Made by a program: the position numbers and the translations under genes. Below the pieces are notes generated by a model, which was not told the origin of the DNA, did not search any database, and saw only the letters and a list, made by a program, of their open reading frames with translations. Below, one piece after another: positions 44,900-57,032 of a stretch of 64,000 nt of DNA. This DNA comes from Deltaproteobacteria bacterium. GTDB lineage: Bacteria; Desulfobacterota; Desulfobacteria; Desulfobacterales; Desulfosarcinaceae. The stretch covers positions 1-64,000 of the forward strand of contig JAKALP010000013.1 of the NCBI GenBank assembly GCA_021824175.1, in the 5' to 3' direction. Numbering within the stretch: position 1 is the stretch's first letter; each line of letters begins with the position of its first letter.

Positions 44900-45940
44900 T
44901 TAAAACATCTTCTTTTGAACGGCATATCCAAGATGCTCGAAGGCTTCTTCCGAAGCCTTTCGTCCTGAAGAGGTCCGGGTCACCAGGCCAATCTTCAATA
45001 AAAATGGTTCAACCACATCCACCAATGTATCTGCTTCCTCCTGAAGGGTCGCCGCAATGGCTTCGATGCCCACGGGTCCTCCGTGATAATAATCAATGAT
45101 GGTCTTTAGATAGCGACGGTCTAACCCGGTAAGTCCCCGACTGTCCACTCCCTCTAAAGTTAGGGCAGTCTCAACAATGGCCTGATTGATCCGACCATCT
45201 CCCCGGACCTGGGCATAATCACGTACCCTTTTTAGCAAACGATTGACGATACGTGGGGTACCGCGGGAACGCAAAGCTAACGCCAGAGCGCCATCCGCAT
45301 CGATGCTAACATCAAGGATGGCTGCGGAACGCTGGATGATCCGGACCAAATCTTCGGCGGCATAAAAATCCAGACTGCGAAATAGACCGAAGCGATCACG
45401 CAACGGAGCTGACAGCAAACCGACTCTGGTGGTCGCTCCAACTAAAGTAAAACGGTTAAGACGGTAGCGATGACTGCGCGCGTGAATACCTTTATCAAAG
45501 ACAAAGTCAACCGCAAAGTCCTCCATGGCTGGGTAGAGAAATTCTTCCACGGTCTTGGGGAGGCGGTGAATTTCATCCACGAAAAAGATATCCCCCTCCT
45601 CCAGGTGCGTTAGAATCCCGATTAAATCCCCGCCCTTTTCTAGAGCGGGCCCAGAAGTTACGGTTAAGCGCCCCCCCATTTCCCGCGCAATGATATGGGC
45701 CAAAGTGGTTTTCCCCAATCCCGGTGGACCATGAAACAACACATGTTCAAGAGGTTCCTTTCTATAAATGGCTGCTTCGATGGCAATCTTGAGGGTATCA
45801 ACCACCTCTTGCTGCCCTACATAGTCCACTAGACGTTCCGGTCGCAACGACAACAAGTCTGAGACTTCATCATCCGCGCCGCTGGCGCTATCGACAATGC
45901 CTAAGGAAGGGCTGCCGCGTGTGAGTATGTCCTGATTCAT
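44900..45940 (-). CDS. ruvB: Holliday junction branch migration ATPase RuvB
   Basis: The 346-residue AAA+ motor has [20 protein letters not shown], Walker [13 protein letters not shown], Walker [11 protein letters not shown], sensor [19 protein letters not shown] and a C-terminal winged helix ([15 protein letters not shown]). It drives branch migration with RuvA. It is last in the order ruvC-ruvA-ruvB. Confidence 0.98.
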   Translation of the reverse strand: MNQDILTRGSPSLGIVDSASGADDEVSDLLSLRPERLVDYVGQQEVVDTLKIAIEAAIYRKEPLEHVLFHGPPGLGKTTLAHIIAREMGGRLTVTSGPALEKGGDLIGILTHLEEGDIFFVDEIHRLPKTVEEFLYPAMEDFAVDFVFDKGIHARSHRYRLNRFTLVGATTRVGLLSAPLRDRFGLFRSLDFYAAEDLVRIIQRSAAILDVSIDADGALALALRSRGTPRIVNRLLKRVRDYAQVRGDGRINQAIVETALTLEGVDSRGLTGLDRRYLKTIIDYYHGGPVGIEAIAATLQEEADTLVDVVEPFLLKIGLVTRTSSGRKASEEAFEHLGYAVQKKMF

Positions 45941-46066
45941 GGTCGTTCTACCATCATTATCATTCGGTCCGAAAATTGGCCCGAAGAGTTACAAATACCT
46001 GGCCGGCTTTTTTGCCATCTGTCGCGAAGCATCATTGCACTATCCGGCCCCATGTAAACATGAGGG

Positions 46067-46687
46067 CTATACGCTGCGTTTTTCACCCCGATAAACTTCT
46101 TCGAATAGTTCTTCAGGACTATTTATCCCGCCATTTCGCTTTAGTGCTAGTTCGATCATGTGCTTGGCGTCAGCCGGTTTATGCCCGAGCTGATTGACAA
46201 GTACTTCCATGACCGGTTGCACAAAATCCTCGGGTTCCTTTTCATTCAACTTATCAGTCTTGCGGATCATGGTGAATTTACCCATTTTGCCCTGCAGCGT
46301 CGCAATAATTTTTTGAGCGGTTCGTAAGCCTATCCCCTTAAGCCGTTTTAATTGCTCAAGGTTGTTGGATTCGATGGCATCGGCGATTTCACGAACAGAA
46401 ATGGTCATGGCTTTAACCGCCTTGATTGGTCCGATGGCATCCACTGTGATAAAATGCTGGAAAAACTCCTTCTCTGCTTCCAGGTTAAAACCGATAAGCA
46501 CGGGCTTCGGCTGTCGCTCTGTTTGATGGTAGTAAATGTATAGTGCTACTTCGTCGCCGATTTGTTTGACATTGAGGGTTTCACGCACGAAGATGGGCAC
46601 CATTATTTCATATCCCACCTGGTTGGCCAGCAATAGAATGCGGTCCTCGTCTTTTTTTAATAAACGGCCCTCGATATATGCAATCAT
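46067..46687 (-). CDS. ruvA: Holliday junction DNA-binding protein RuvA
   Basis: The 206-residue protein has an N-terminal OB fold (MIAYIEGRLLKKDEDRILLL), helix-hairpin-helix motifs (LEQLKRLKGIGLRTAQKIIA) and a C-terminal RuvB-contacting domain (VLVNQLGHKPADAKHMIELA). It tetramerises on the junction. It sits between ruvC and ruvB. Confidence 0.97.
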   Translation of the reverse strand: MIAYIEGRLLKKDEDRILLLANQVGYEIMVPIFVRETLNVKQIGDEVALYIYYHQTERQPKPVLIGFNLEAEKEFFQHFITVDAIGPIKAVKAMTISVREIADAIESNNLEQLKRLKGIGLRTAQKIIATLQGKMGKFTMIRKTDKLNEKEPEDFVQPVMEVLVNQLGHKPADAKHMIELALKRNGGINSPEELFEEVYRGEKRSV

Positions 46688-46831
46688 TGGAGTTTTTTAA
46701 TATCCTGAGCTTGGGTAAAACAGCGATGACGAAAATGCGATGTAGCCAATGCACTTTTGACGGATGCCAACTCAAGGTGATGGTCGATTGAATATCGAGC
46801 GGTATTACCGCAAGTGCTTGAACATTTCGAT

Positions 46832-47356
46832 TCAGCCCCGGTGGCTTAATCTGAGACGGCCCATACCTTGCTTGTAGGTAGCATAACGGAAGAGACCAAT
46901 GAGGGCAAGTCCTAAGGCATCGGAAGCATGAAAAGGACGGATAGGGGTATTGCATCCCAAGGATTTACGGACAGCTTTTTCCAATTGGGTTTTAGTGGCA
47001 TTGCCGTTGCCCGTAAGCACTTGCTTGGCCTCACGTACGGCTATTTCTCGTACGGGCGTGTTGGTTTGATGCCCGGCCAACAGAATTACACCACACACCT
47101 TGCCCAAGACAATACCGGATTGCGGGAACTTATCTAGAGAAAAAACATCTTCAATAATGAGCAGATCGGGTTTTTCCTCTCCGAGCAGATGATGCAGGCG
47201 GGTGTAAATTTTATCCAGGCGTGTGGGTTGGGAAGCATGCGGATCGGTTTTGACTGCGCCAAATGCATAGCTTGATATCAAATTATTTTGGCCGGATACG
47301 ATGCCGATGCCGGTAGCGGCCAATCCTGGGTCAATCCCGATGACCTTAATCATCAT
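46832..47356 (-). CDS. ruvC: Holliday junction resolvase RuvC
   Basis: The 174-residue nuclease has IGIDPGLAATGIGIV (first catalytic Asp), LLIIEDVFSLDKFPQSGIVL (Glu), and AVREAKQVLTGNGNATKTQL, with the final acidic pair near HASDALGLALIG. It cuts the junctions that RuvAB moves. It follows cpoB on the same strand. Confidence 0.97.
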   Translation of the reverse strand: MMIKVIGIDPGLAATGIGIVSGQNNLISSYAFGAVKTDPHASQPTRLDKIYTRLHHLLGEEKPDLLIIEDVFSLDKFPQSGIVLGKVCGVILLAGHQTNTPVREIAVREAKQVLTGNGNATKTQLEKAVRKSLGCNTPIRPFHASDALGLALIGLFRYATYKQGMGRLRLSHRG

Positions 47357-47428
47357 GGTCTATCATCTGCAGGTTTTCGTTTAACATCGATGTTGGATTT
47401 ACCAAATGAGGCTGGTGTCCGACCACGG

Positions 47429-48286
47429 TTATAATTCTTTGAGCTTCTTAGAAGCAATGGCCGCCTCATTGCTTTTGGGGTACTTCTTTTCCAGCTCTTT
47501 GAATATCAAGCGGGCGTTGGCTTTATCTCCCAACTGAACAAACGCGGTGCCCTGTTTGAGCATGGCCGCCGCAATTTTATTTCCCTTGGGATACTTCTCG
47601 ATGACGGTTTGATACTCCAGAATGGCCTTTTCATACCACTTTTCATTGAAATAGGTTTCACCGATCCAGAACTGTGCATTGTCCGCATTGGCCGATTTAG
47701 GATAAGTTTTGATCAATTGTTGAAATCCCTGACGTGCCTTCTCCATCTGGCCACTTTCAAATGCTTCCTTGGCATCGTTATAAAGCTGCTCTTCCGTCCC
47801 AGCGGAAACCGCTACAGGCGCAGTCGTTTTGGATGAATCGTCTGGAGGCCTGATCCCGGTTACTGGTTTTGCGTTGGAACGCTCCAAGTTCAGGTATCTT
47901 TCGAGTTCGGCCGTGCGCTGATCGAGTTTAGCCACGGTCACACTGAGCTCATCAACCTTATCCATACTTTGCTTGCCATCGGCTGCTTGACGGTTGACCA
48001 GATGAGCAATTTCCTCCATGCGCCCATTTTGGACCAGTAGATCCTGATGCAATTTATCTAGATCCGCGGTGAGCGATGCGTAACGATCCCGAATATTGAT
48101 TTCAGCATTTTGCGTAGTTTTACCAAGCTGCTTCTGCAGCTGTGAGTTTTGTCGGGTGAGCTCCTGGTTTTGGCGCTCCAAAACGGATAACCGCTCATCG
48201 AGGATGAGAACATCTTTTTGACTGGCGCAACTTGCCAGCCAAAGGCACATCCAAAGGCCACACGCTGTGTATGCTAATTTTTTCAT
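47429..48286 (-). CDS. cpoB: Tol-Pal system TPR protein CpoB/YbgF, lipoprotein form
   Basis: The 285-residue protein has a signal ending LASC (about 17-20), so unlike E. coli CpoB it looks lipidated. A coiled coil covers about 30-125 and three TPR units about 165-280 (YNDAKEAFESGQMEKARQGF; IGETYFNEKWYEKAILEYQT). In E. coli CpoB links Tol activity to PBP1B during division. It is last in the tol-pal cluster, in the usual position. Confidence 0.93.
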   Translation of the reverse strand: MKKLAYTACGLWMCLWLASCASQKDVLILDERLSVLERQNQELTRQNSQLQKQLGKTTQNAEINIRDRYASLTADLDKLHQDLLVQNGRMEEIAHLVNRQAADGKQSMDKVDELSVTVAKLDQRTAELERYLNLERSNAKPVTGIRPPDDSSKTTAPVAVSAGTEEQLYNDAKEAFESGQMEKARQGFQQLIKTYPKSANADNAQFWIGETYFNEKWYEKAILEYQTVIEKYPKGNKIAAAMLKQGTAFVQLGDKANARLIFKELEKKYPKSNEAAIASKKLKEL

Positions 48287-48362
48287 GTCGGTTTTAATTA
48301 TCAGGCTGAAGCACCTGGCTTTGAGATTAAGTAGAACCCTTGATCCGTCTAATTCAAAAGGA

Positions 48363-48397
48363 AATCACCGACGGCCGTTTCTCAGCCGCCGGTGATT
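48363..48397 (-). terminator. Hairpin after pal, possible terminator or processing site
   Basis: AATCACCGACGGC / GCCGCCGGTGATT forms a 13-bp stem with one mismatch in the 203-bp gap between pal and cpoB. The T run on the minus strand is short (CCTTTTG), so read-through into cpoB is likely. Confidence 0.5.
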
Positions 48398-48489
48398 GGT
48401 TCATTCTAAGTCCCGCCGGATAGATTGCTTTGTGCAGATAAAATTACTCACAAATGTCACGCCGGCAGAAAATTCTTCTGCTTTTTACT

Positions 48490-49029
48490 TTATTTAATGA
48501 CGAAATGAGCCCGACGGTTCTTGGCCCAAGCGGCTTCATTATGCCCTTTGTCAACCGGTCTTTCCTTGCCATAGCTGATGGTAGAGATTTTGGCGGCATC
48601 GATTCCCATGTTGACCATGAAACTCTTGGCTGATTCGGCGCGTCGTTCGCCCAACGCCATGTTGTAAGCTTCGGTGCCACGCTCGTCGCAATGACCCTCA
48701 ACCTGAACGGCGATGTTGGCGTTGCTTCTCATGTAAGCCGCTTTGTTGCGGAGAAGAATTTGGGCATCGGAAGTAATCACGGCGCTGTCAAAGTCGAAAT
48801 AGATATCGTCGTTGGTGAAAGCTTGTTTTGCCATGGCATCGGCTTCTTTCCGCTGCTGTTCGGCTTTCATCCGGGCTTCTTCCGCGGCTTTCTTTGCGGC
48901 TTCATCTTCGGTCGCAGCTGCAGGAGCGGCCGTCTCGCCTTGAACCTGTTTCTTGGCGCATGACACCGTCATCATCATAACTGGAACAATCAAGACCAAC
49001 ATCAATGCCAACCAAACGTTTCTTCTCAT
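48490..49029 (-). CDS. pal: Peptidoglycan-associated lipoprotein Pal
   Basis: The 179-residue protein has a lipobox TVSC at about 21-24, an Ala/Glu/Lys-rich linker and an OmpA-like peptidoglycan-binding domain at about 70-179 ([40 protein letters not shown]). It anchors the outer membrane to the wall and binds TolB. Confidence 0.97.
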   Translation of the reverse strand: MRRNVWLALMLVLIVPVMMMTVSCAKKQVQGETAAPAAATEDEAAKKAAEEARMKAEQQRKEADAMAKQAFTNDDIYFDFDSAVITSDAQILLRNKAAYMRSNANIAVQVEGHCDERGTEAYNMALGERRAESAKSFMVNMGIDAAKISTISYGKERPVDKGHNEAAWAKNRRAHFVIK

Positions 49030-49067
49030 TTTTTTCCTCCTTTTTTCAATTCTACTAATAAATTCGA

Positions 49068-50387
49068 TTATGGTGAAATGTTAGGCGACCACTTGGGTAG
49101 ACTTTGTTCACCAGGTAGAACCAGCAAACGGCGCTGGTCGGTTCCTATAGCTGTCATCACATAAATCCGAGATTGCCCCTCTCGATTGGAAATAAAAGCA
49201 ATCAAACTACCGTCTGGAGACCAACTCGGAGCCTCGTTATCACCCTGATTATAGGTTAAACGGATTGGGCGATTGCCTTCGATATCAATGGTGTAGATAT
49301 TAATCTGTCCTTCTTCCAAGGCTGAATATGCAATTCTATCACCCTTGGGGGACCAGCTGGGCTGGGTATTATATTGGCCTTGAAACGTCACTCTGTAAAT
49401 GCGGCCGGTATCCATTTCCTGTACAAAGATCTGAGGCGTCCCGGCTCGTTTTGAGACGAAAGCCATTTTCTTACCGTCGGGCGACCAGCTTGAATCCACA
49501 TCAATACCCGAATTATAGGTGATCCTTTTAATCACTTTTCCACCGCCGGTCAATAGATAAATTTCCGGATCGCCCGCAATGGTAAGGGTTGCGGAAAGCT
49601 CGAATCGTCCAGGCACCCAGGCAGGCGCAATTTGAGTACCCGGAAAATCAAAAACAGTCTCCAAGTTGCTCTGTAAATCGCGAACGACGATCCGCGCAGG
49701 ACTATTGCCGACAAACGAAATATAGGCCAGATGGCGTCCATCGCTGCTCCAGTTTGGCATCGAAGAGATGCTATTGCGATTGGTGAGTCTTTGAACGTTG
49801 GTGCCATCAAATTCACAGGTATAAATCTCTTTTTTGTCTTCAGACTTAGATGCGAAAGCCAACCGACTGTTGAATACACCCGCATTTCCGGTGAGCGCTT
49901 GAATCACTTCGGTGCAGAACCGCTTCACCATGGCCCGTTGATCTTCGATACGTCCATTGTACCGTTTACCGACCACCAACTTGCCCTTGAAGGTGTCAAA
50001 GAGTCGCATTTCAAGGATCAGCTCTCCTCCTTGCACCTGCACGCCCCCCGTAACAAGCAGTTCTGCTCCCACGGTGGTCCAGTTGGCGAACTTGAGTTCA
50101 GCCTGGGTAATTCCACTTGTGCGTGGGTCATATAAAAAAGAAGCGCGGTCCAGCAATTTAAAGTAACCCGTGAAATCCAACATGTGGGCCACTTGATCGG
50201 CCACACCCACTGTCAATGCGGTTTCAGCGTCAGAGGGGGTAAGGGCTTTGAACTCCGGCACCGCCATTGGGATCTTCCTAATGAACGGGTTGGTCAAATC
50301 AATATATTTGACTTCCGCCAAACCGTTAATTGGAGCTAAAACAAACAAAACCATCACCCATGTCGTCAGTAATCGTTTTAAAAGCAT
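49068..50387 (-). CDS. tolB: Tol-Pal periplasmic protein TolB
   Basis: The 439-residue protein has a signal peptide (about 1-24), an N-terminal domain and a beta-propeller of repeated W-SPDG-x-x-(I/M)AF-(I/V)S blades ([45 protein letters not shown]). It binds Pal and TolA. Confidence 0.97.
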   Translation of the reverse strand: MLLKRLLTTWVMVLFVLAPINGLAEVKYIDLTNPFIRKIPMAVPEFKALTPSDAETALTVGVADQVAHMLDFTGYFKLLDRASFLYDPRTSGITQAELKFANWTTVGAELLVTGGVQVQGGELILEMRLFDTFKGKLVVGKRYNGRIEDQRAMVKRFCTEVIQALTGNAGVFNSRLAFASKSEDKKEIYTCEFDGTNVQRLTNRNSISSMPNWSSDGRHLAYISFVGNSPARIVVRDLQSNLETVFDFPGTQIAPAWVPGRFELSATLTIAGDPEIYLLTGGGKVIKRITYNSGIDVDSSWSPDGKKMAFVSKRAGTPQIFVQEMDTGRIYRVTFQGQYNTQPSWSPKGDRIAYSALEEGQINIYTIDIEGNRPIRLTYNQGDNEAPSWSPDGSLIAFISNREGQSRIYVMTAIGTDQRRLLVLPGEQSLPKWSPNISP

Positions 50388-50453
50388 ATGTCTTTACACC
50401 GCCTGATTCATTTCAGTTCAAAGGTTGAGCATAAAAAGTCCTTCACCTGAAGT

Positions 50454-51314
50454 CTATTGAACCCCTTTGGGGGTAAAACGAAGCCCCATCTCCACATATG
50501 GTCGGTTCAAATTTTCGGGATGTGGTTTAACGGGACTTGATTTGACAATCGCTTTATAAGCTGAGTCATCCAGATAGGGATTACCCGACCGGTCAGTAAA
50601 AAATATATCTTCAATACGTCCATCGGGCATCACTTTGAAAACAATGGATACCATAAGCCCTTCTCCGCCAGCGAGTTGTTCCGAGAAGGCCCAATTTTTG
50701 TTGATCATAAAAGCCACTTCGGTGCGATAAATATCGATTAGCTCCCCTTCCTGCCTGCTGCCCACGGCAAATCCATCCTTGCTGCCCTGGGCCGACCCTT
50801 CCTCAACGACCCGTCCTTCCCCCTTGCCGTCCGGTCGACCTTCTTTTTCAACTTGGTCTCTCAGGCGTCGGATTGTGTCCTGCAAGGGCTGTGGCGGGGC
50901 GGTCTCGACTTTCTTTTCGATGCGCTCCAAGGCCTCTTTAAGTACCTCTTTGGATTTGAAGGTCTGATACTTTAAAGCGGTCTTTGGCTTGGGTTGTTTG
51001 GGGGCAATGGAAACTTCGGGCTTCTCAACCGAGGGTGCATTACTGCTCTCGGTGATGGGGGAGAGCTTTTCCAACACCGGCGCCTTTTCCTCGGCAGTCT
51101 CAGCCTTTTTCTGCTGCCCCGCGCTGCCCGCAGGCATCTCAACCATCTGGACCGTAATGGCTGATGGGAACATACTCCCGTCAGAGCTGTGGAAGGAAGG
51201 TTTAAGTATGATGATCCCAAATAATAGCAAGTGGCCCAACAGGCTCACGATGAAGGGCCACAGCACCGGATGACGGTCGCTGCCGGCGGAATATACCCAA
51301 GTCAGAAAACTCAT
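50454..51314 (-). CDS. tolA: TolA-type energy transducer (TonB C-terminal domain)
   Basis: The 286-residue protein has one N-terminal membrane helix (about 19-40), a Pro/Lys/Glu-rich periplasmic linker at about 60-170 and a C-terminal TonB-like domain at about 195-286 (VSIVFKVMPDGRIEDIFFTD; NPYLDDSAYKAIVKSSP). The linker is much shorter than the long helix of E. coli TolA. Position between tolR and tolB supports the TolA role. Confidence 0.92.
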   Translation of the reverse strand: MSFLTWVYSAGSDRHPVLWPFIVSLLGHLLLFGIIILKPSFHSSDGSMFPSAITVQMVEMPAGSAGQQKKAETAEEKAPVLEKLSPITESSNAPSVEKPEVSIAPKQPKPKTALKYQTFKSKEVLKEALERIEKKVETAPPQPLQDTIRRLRDQVEKEGRPDGKGEGRVVEEGSAQGSKDGFAVGSRQEGELIDIYRTEVAFMINKNWAFSEQLAGGEGLMVSIVFKVMPDGRIEDIFFTDRSGNPYLDDSAYKAIVKSSPVKPHPENLNRPYVEMGLRFTPKGVQ

Positions 51315-51325
51315 GGTATTTTCAT

Positions 51326-51757
51326 TTAGCGTCGCTGTTGCCGGCGCTGTTCCTCTTCCACCGGAATGGTGACCATGCCCAACTTTTCCACGCCAGCCGC
51401 TTTGATTTCGGCCATCACATTGACCACGACACCATAGGGCACATCTTTATCGGCTCGAAAATAGACCTCCCGGTCCGGCCTATTTTCCAATATCTTAGAT
51501 AGTTTATCACGAAGAAAATCCACTTCGACGGCATAGTCATTGATATGGACCTTCTGCTCTTTGTCCACCGTGATCACAAGGTTTTCCTTTTGGGTTACCA
51601 ACGGTTTGGCTGTAGCGGCCGGCAGGGCCACATCAACGCCCTGCATCATCATGGGTGCGGTTACCATGAATATAACCAACAAAACCAACATGACATCCAC
51701 AAATGGTGTGACGTTAATATCAGACATCAAACGATCAGAGTTAGTTTCAATCGCCAT
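51326..51757 (-). CDS. tolR: Tol-Pal protein TolR (ExbD family)
   Basis: The 143-residue protein has one membrane helix with the essential Asp (DINVTPFVDVMLVLLVIFMV) and a periplasmic ExbD domain (VYFRADKDVPYGVVVNVMAE). It forms the proton channel with TolQ. Confidence 0.96.
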   Translation of the reverse strand: MAIETNSDRLMSDINVTPFVDVMLVLLVIFMVTAPMMMQGVDVALPAATAKPLVTQKENLVITVDKEQKVHINDYAVEVDFLRDKLSKILENRPDREVYFRADKDVPYGVVVNVMAEIKAAGVEKLGMVTIPVEEEQRRQQRR

Positions 51758-51793
51758 AACCCGCTCTCCTTAATTTTGTAAGCGAAGGGGGCT

Positions 51794-52519
51794 CTACTTC
51801 ACGCTGCCTGCCAGAATGTCCCGCTCGATGATATTCAGGAAATCGGCCGAGAAACTGATCAGCTCCGACTCGACTACTCTGATTTTTTGCATAAAGAAGT
51901 TAAATGCGATAACCGCGGGAATAGCTACGGCCAACCCCGCCGCCGTAGCGATCAGGGCCTCGGAAATGCCTGGAGCCACGACCGCCAGACTGGCGGACCC
52001 TTGCTGTCCGATGCTATGAAATGAACTCATGATCCCCCACACCGTGCCGAACAATCCAATGAAGGGGGTAGTATTTCCAGTGGTGGCCAAAAAAGGCACC
52101 ATCTGGGTCATGCGGGTCGTTTCGCTGGTGATGGCCCGGCGCAACGCGCGTTTAACGTTATCCGCACCAGAGATGCGCCCGGTCATGGAAGGCATGGCCT
52201 CGTCACCGGCTGCGCCGGCAGCACCCCGCCCTGCCTGACTGGTTTTTTTCAATTCAACATACCCAATGCGAAAGATCCGCGCCATCGGGCAGGCGGTCAA
52301 TTCTTTGGCCTTATTAAATGCGCTGGCCAAATCACGACTTTTCCAGAAATAATCTGTGAACACAGCTGAATCATGAAAGGCACGATAGATATAGCGCCAC
52401 TTGATAATGATGATCGTCCAGGAGGTCACCGAAAAAAACAAAAGCAAAAACAAGACGAACTTCACCATCCAACCGGCGTTGCCGAGAATCTGAAAAATAT
52501 CAATGCCCGAGTGCGTCAT
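51794..52519 (-). CDS. tolQ: Tol-Pal protein TolQ (MotA/ExbB family)
   Basis: The 241-residue protein has three membrane segments (about 17-40, 145-165 and 185-208) and the family motifs LATTGNTTPFIGLFGTVWGI and APGISEALIATAAGLAVAIP. A charged cytoplasmic loop lies between TM1 and TM2. It is first in the operon tolQ-R-A-B-pal-cpoB. Confidence 0.96.
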   Translation of the reverse strand: MTHSGIDIFQILGNAGWMVKFVLFLLLFFSVTSWTIIIIKWRYIYRAFHDSAVFTDYFWKSRDLASAFNKAKELTACPMARIFRIGYVELKKTSQAGRGAAGAAGDEAMPSMTGRISGADNVKRALRRAITSETTRMTQMVPFLATTGNTTPFIGLFGTVWGIMSSFHSIGQQGSASLAVVAPGISEALIATAAGLAVAIPAVIAFNFFMQKIRVVESELISFSADFLNIIERDILAGSVK

Positions 52520-52889
52520 CGTTTTGTTCTCCTAAAAGTTGATAACCGTCTCCTTGGTCTTTGCGTGCCTTTTCAACTCATGCTCATGGCTTTGGCTAAA
52601 TATGTGACGGTTCTATTTTATAGGGTGAGATGCTGGAAAGCGTGGGTACAAACCTCGTGTATGTCTTCATAGAATGGTAACCAATTGAAACCACTATCGA
52701 TACACTTCAATTGGGGCCATAGCCTATACAACCCTGGTCAAAGTGTCAAGTTAATAGAAGGTTAAGTAATTTCCTTCCTTTGACAATGCCTAAAGGCCTG
52801 GCGTAAAACGGGCTTCGCAGTCAAATACAGCCATGAGGAAGTTTGGCCATTTTGCTTCCCAAAATGGGAATCCCAGAAGAGGAGTACAA
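52520..52889. other. Divergent intergenic region of 370 bp between tolQ and the HD-domain gene
   Basis: No gene is visible here. It holds the candidate minus-strand promoter of the tol operon; for the plus strand I see no convincing promoter, only the ribosome site just before 52890. Confidence 0.5.
52721..52749 (-). promoter_or_regulatory. Candidate sigma-70 promoter of the tol-pal operon
   Basis: On the minus strand a consensus TTGACA is followed after 17 bases by TAGGCT (TATAGG with a 15-base spacer is the alternative). It lies about 200 bases before tolQ. Confidence 0.4.
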
Positions 52890-53438
52890 ATGCAGCGAGT
52901 CGCTCAGTTTGTTTTTGAAGCCGCTTTTTTAAAGCATATTCAACGCAGTGGTTATCAGTTTTTGGGGGCCGGTAGAGAATCCGTGGCCGAGCACGTCTAT
53001 GTCACGACCATGATCGCGTTTGTTTTTTCCCGACTCGAACCTAATGCCGATGCGCAAAAGCTGATCACCATGTGCCTGGTCCATGACCTGCCCGAAGCCC
53101 GTATGGGAGATCTGAACTACGTCCAAAAACGATATGTTGAAGCCCATGAAGCAGCCGCGACTCACGACGCCTGTCATGGACTGCCGTTTGGCGATCAAAT
53201 CCAGGCTTTGCTGACTGAATTTAATGCCGGTCAGTCTCTTGAGGCCCAACTGGCCCGTGATGCTGATCAGCTCGCTCTGGTGGTGGATCTCAAATCACTT
53301 AAGGACCTCGGTTACCCGTCCCCCCAAAAATGGCTACCCCATGTGCTCGACCGTTTACAGACCCAAACCGCCAGGGACCTGGCCGCGGAGTTGATGAGAA
53401 CCCCCCAAGATGAATGGTGGATGAGACTTTTTTATTGA
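52890..53438 (+). CDS. HD-domain phosphohydrolase (YfbR/HDDC2-like)
   Basis: The ATG at 52890 has AGAGGAG upstream; the frame is open to 52833 but lacks a ribosome site there. Of 182 residues, metal-site motifs are SVAEHVYVTTMIA (His), CLVHDLPEARMGD (His-Asp) and RDADQLALVVD (Asp), the layout of bacterial 5'-deoxynucleotidase YfbR and human HDDC2. A nucleotide monophosphate phosphatase is the best guess. There is no operon partner. Confidence 0.85.
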   Translation: MQRVAQFVFEAAFLKHIQRSGYQFLGAGRESVAEHVYVTTMIAFVFSRLEPNADAQKLITMCLVHDLPEARMGDLNYVQKRYVEAHEAAATHDACHGLPFGDQIQALLTEFNAGQSLEAQLARDADQLALVVDLKSLKDLGYPSPQKWLPHVLDRLQTQTARDLAAELMRTPQDEWWMRLFY

Positions 53439-53493
53439 CACCCGAATTGTTCTTCCATACTTACCCAAGTTTACGGCTCCAATAAACCGCGAC

Positions 53494-53519
53494 GAGTGTT
53501 CATGCCATTCGGAACACTC
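53494..53519 (+). promoter_or_regulatory. Perfect inverted repeat upstream of frdCAB
   Basis: GAGTGTTC (53494-53501) and GAACACTC (53512-53519) form a perfect 8-bp dyad with a 10-base centre. It lies 56 bases after the HD gene and 120 bases before frdC. With no T run it looks more like a regulator site than a terminator, but either is possible. Confidence 0.45.
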
Positions 53520-53639
53520 CATATGCAACAAGCGATCTCTCGAAATTCACATGACCATAGGTTGATGGTGACGGTATTCTGCCAGATAGCCAAATGGTCA
53601 TTGTCATAAGTTACGGGAACAATTTAAAGTGGAGGCCCT

Positions 53640-54281
53640 ATGAATTGGTTGGCAAACACGCTGACATCATCCATCGGTAAAAAGTTGCTGATGGCATTGA
53701 CGGGTATTTGTTTTTGCACGTTTCTCTCGGTTCACCTGGCCGGCAACCTGACCCTTCTTAGCGGCAGCACCATGTTCAATAGTTATGCGGCCCATCTGCA
53801 CTCCTTGGGTGTGTTGTTGAAAGTAGCAGAGTGGGGCATGCTGCTATTGGCCGCAATTCACATCCTCACTGGCCTGACGCTGTTTTACCAAAACTGGCGC
53901 GCCCGACCCCAGAGCTACGAATTAAAAAAAAGAGCCGGTGGACGGACCCTCGGCTCGGCTACCATGCCCTATACCGGCATCCTGTTGTTGGCTTTTGTGA
54001 TCATGCATCTGCTCAACTTCCATTTTGTAGATAAAAGCCAAACCACTATCTACGCCATTGTAGCCGCGGCCTTTGCGAAGCCCATCTACGTAGTGCTTTA
54101 CGTGGCGGCCATGATAGTGGCGGCCATCCATGTGAGTCATGGATTCTGGAGCGCCTTTCAAACCATAGGCGCCAATCATCCCAAATATATGCCTCTCATC
54201 AAGATTATCAGTCTGGCGTTTGCCCTGGCGGTCGGTTTTGGATTTGGCATATTGCCGATTTACATCTCCATGGGCGCATAG
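53640..54281 (+). CDS. frdC: Succinate dehydrogenase/fumarate reductase cytochrome b subunit (diheme type)
   Basis: The ATG at 53640 follows GGAGG. The 213-residue protein has five membrane helices. Candidate heme-ligating His lie in FLSVHLAGNLTLL, LLLAAIHILTG, FVIMHLLNFHF and VAAIHVSHGFWSAF, which fits the Wolinella FrdC/Bacillus SdhC diheme type B architecture. It anchors FrdAB and exchanges electrons with menaquinone. Confidence 0.94.
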   Translation: MNWLANTLTSSIGKKLLMALTGICFCTFLSVHLAGNLTLLSGSTMFNSYAAHLHSLGVLLKVAEWGMLLLAAIHILTGLTLFYQNWRARPQSYELKKRAGGRTLGSATMPYTGILLLAFVIMHLLNFHFVDKSQTTIYAIVAAAFAKPIYVVLYVAAMIVAAIHVSHGFWSAFQTIGANHPKYMPLIKIISLAFALAVGFGFGILPIYISMGA

Positions 54282-54293
54282 AAAGGAAAAGGT

Positions 54294-56203
<1,910 letters not shown>

Positions 56204-56207
<4 letters not shown>

Positions 56208-56968
56208 GCAAGCATATCAATCTTACCCTGAAGGTCTGGCGTCAAAAGAATCAGAAAGAAAAAGGCCATTTTGAAACCATCAGCGCGCCGGACATCTCCA
56301 CTGAAATGTCATTTCTGGAGATGCTCGATGTGGTCAACGAAAAACTGACCCTGGCCGGCAAGGAACCCATTGCCTTTGACCATGATTGCCGCGAAGGCAT
56401 TTGTGGCATGTGCGGCGCGGTGGTCAATGGTCGACCCCACGGCGCTCTCAAGGGCACCACCCTGTGCCAACTGCATATGCGGCATTTCAATGACGGCGAT
56501 ACCATTGCCATAGAACCGTTTCGCGCCATGGCCTTTAAAATTATTAAGGATCTGACCGTGGATCGCAGCGCTTTCGATAAAATCATTCAAGCCGGAGGAT
56601 ATATTTCGGTCAATGCCGGCGGCGCCCAGGATGCCAATGCCTTGCCCGTACCCCAGGACAAAGCAGAGCTGGCCATGGATGCCGCCCAATGCATCGGGTG
56701 CGGCGCTTGCGTGGCCGCCTGCCCCAATGCCGCGGCCATGCTGTTTGTCAGCGCCAAAGTATCCCAATTCGCCCTGCTGCCCCAGGGCCGCCCCGAAGCC
56801 GCTCGCCGGGCCATTGCCATGGTGCGCGAGATGGACCGCCAGGGCTTTGGCAATTGCACCAATGAAGCCGAATGCGAGGCTGAATGCCCCAAGCAAATCT
56901 CCATCACCAACATCGCCCGGCTCAATCGCGAATTCTTCAAAGCCAGCTTCGGATCAGCAGTAAAGTAA
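56204..56968 (+). CDS. frdB: Succinate dehydrogenase/fumarate reductase iron-sulfur subunit
   Basis: The start overlaps the frdA stop by 4 bp (GTGA). Of 254 residues, the N-terminal [2Fe-2S] ferredoxin domain has [19 protein letters not shown] and TTLCQLHM. The C-terminal domain binds [4Fe-4S] ([16 protein letters not shown]) and a further cluster ([17 protein letters not shown]), expected to be [3Fe-4S]. It carries electrons between the flavin and the hemes. Confidence 0.97.
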
Positions 56969-56999
56969 TTTCTTCGCTTCCCAATCTGCATCAGTTACC

Positions 57000-57032
57000 A
57001 AACGGCCACCGATAAAAGGTGGCCGTTTTTTT
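57000..57032 (+). terminator. Rho-independent terminator of frdCAB
   Basis: AAACGGCCACC / GGTGGCCGTTT has a 7-base loop and continues into seven T residues, about 32 bases after the frdB stop. Confidence 0.95.
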
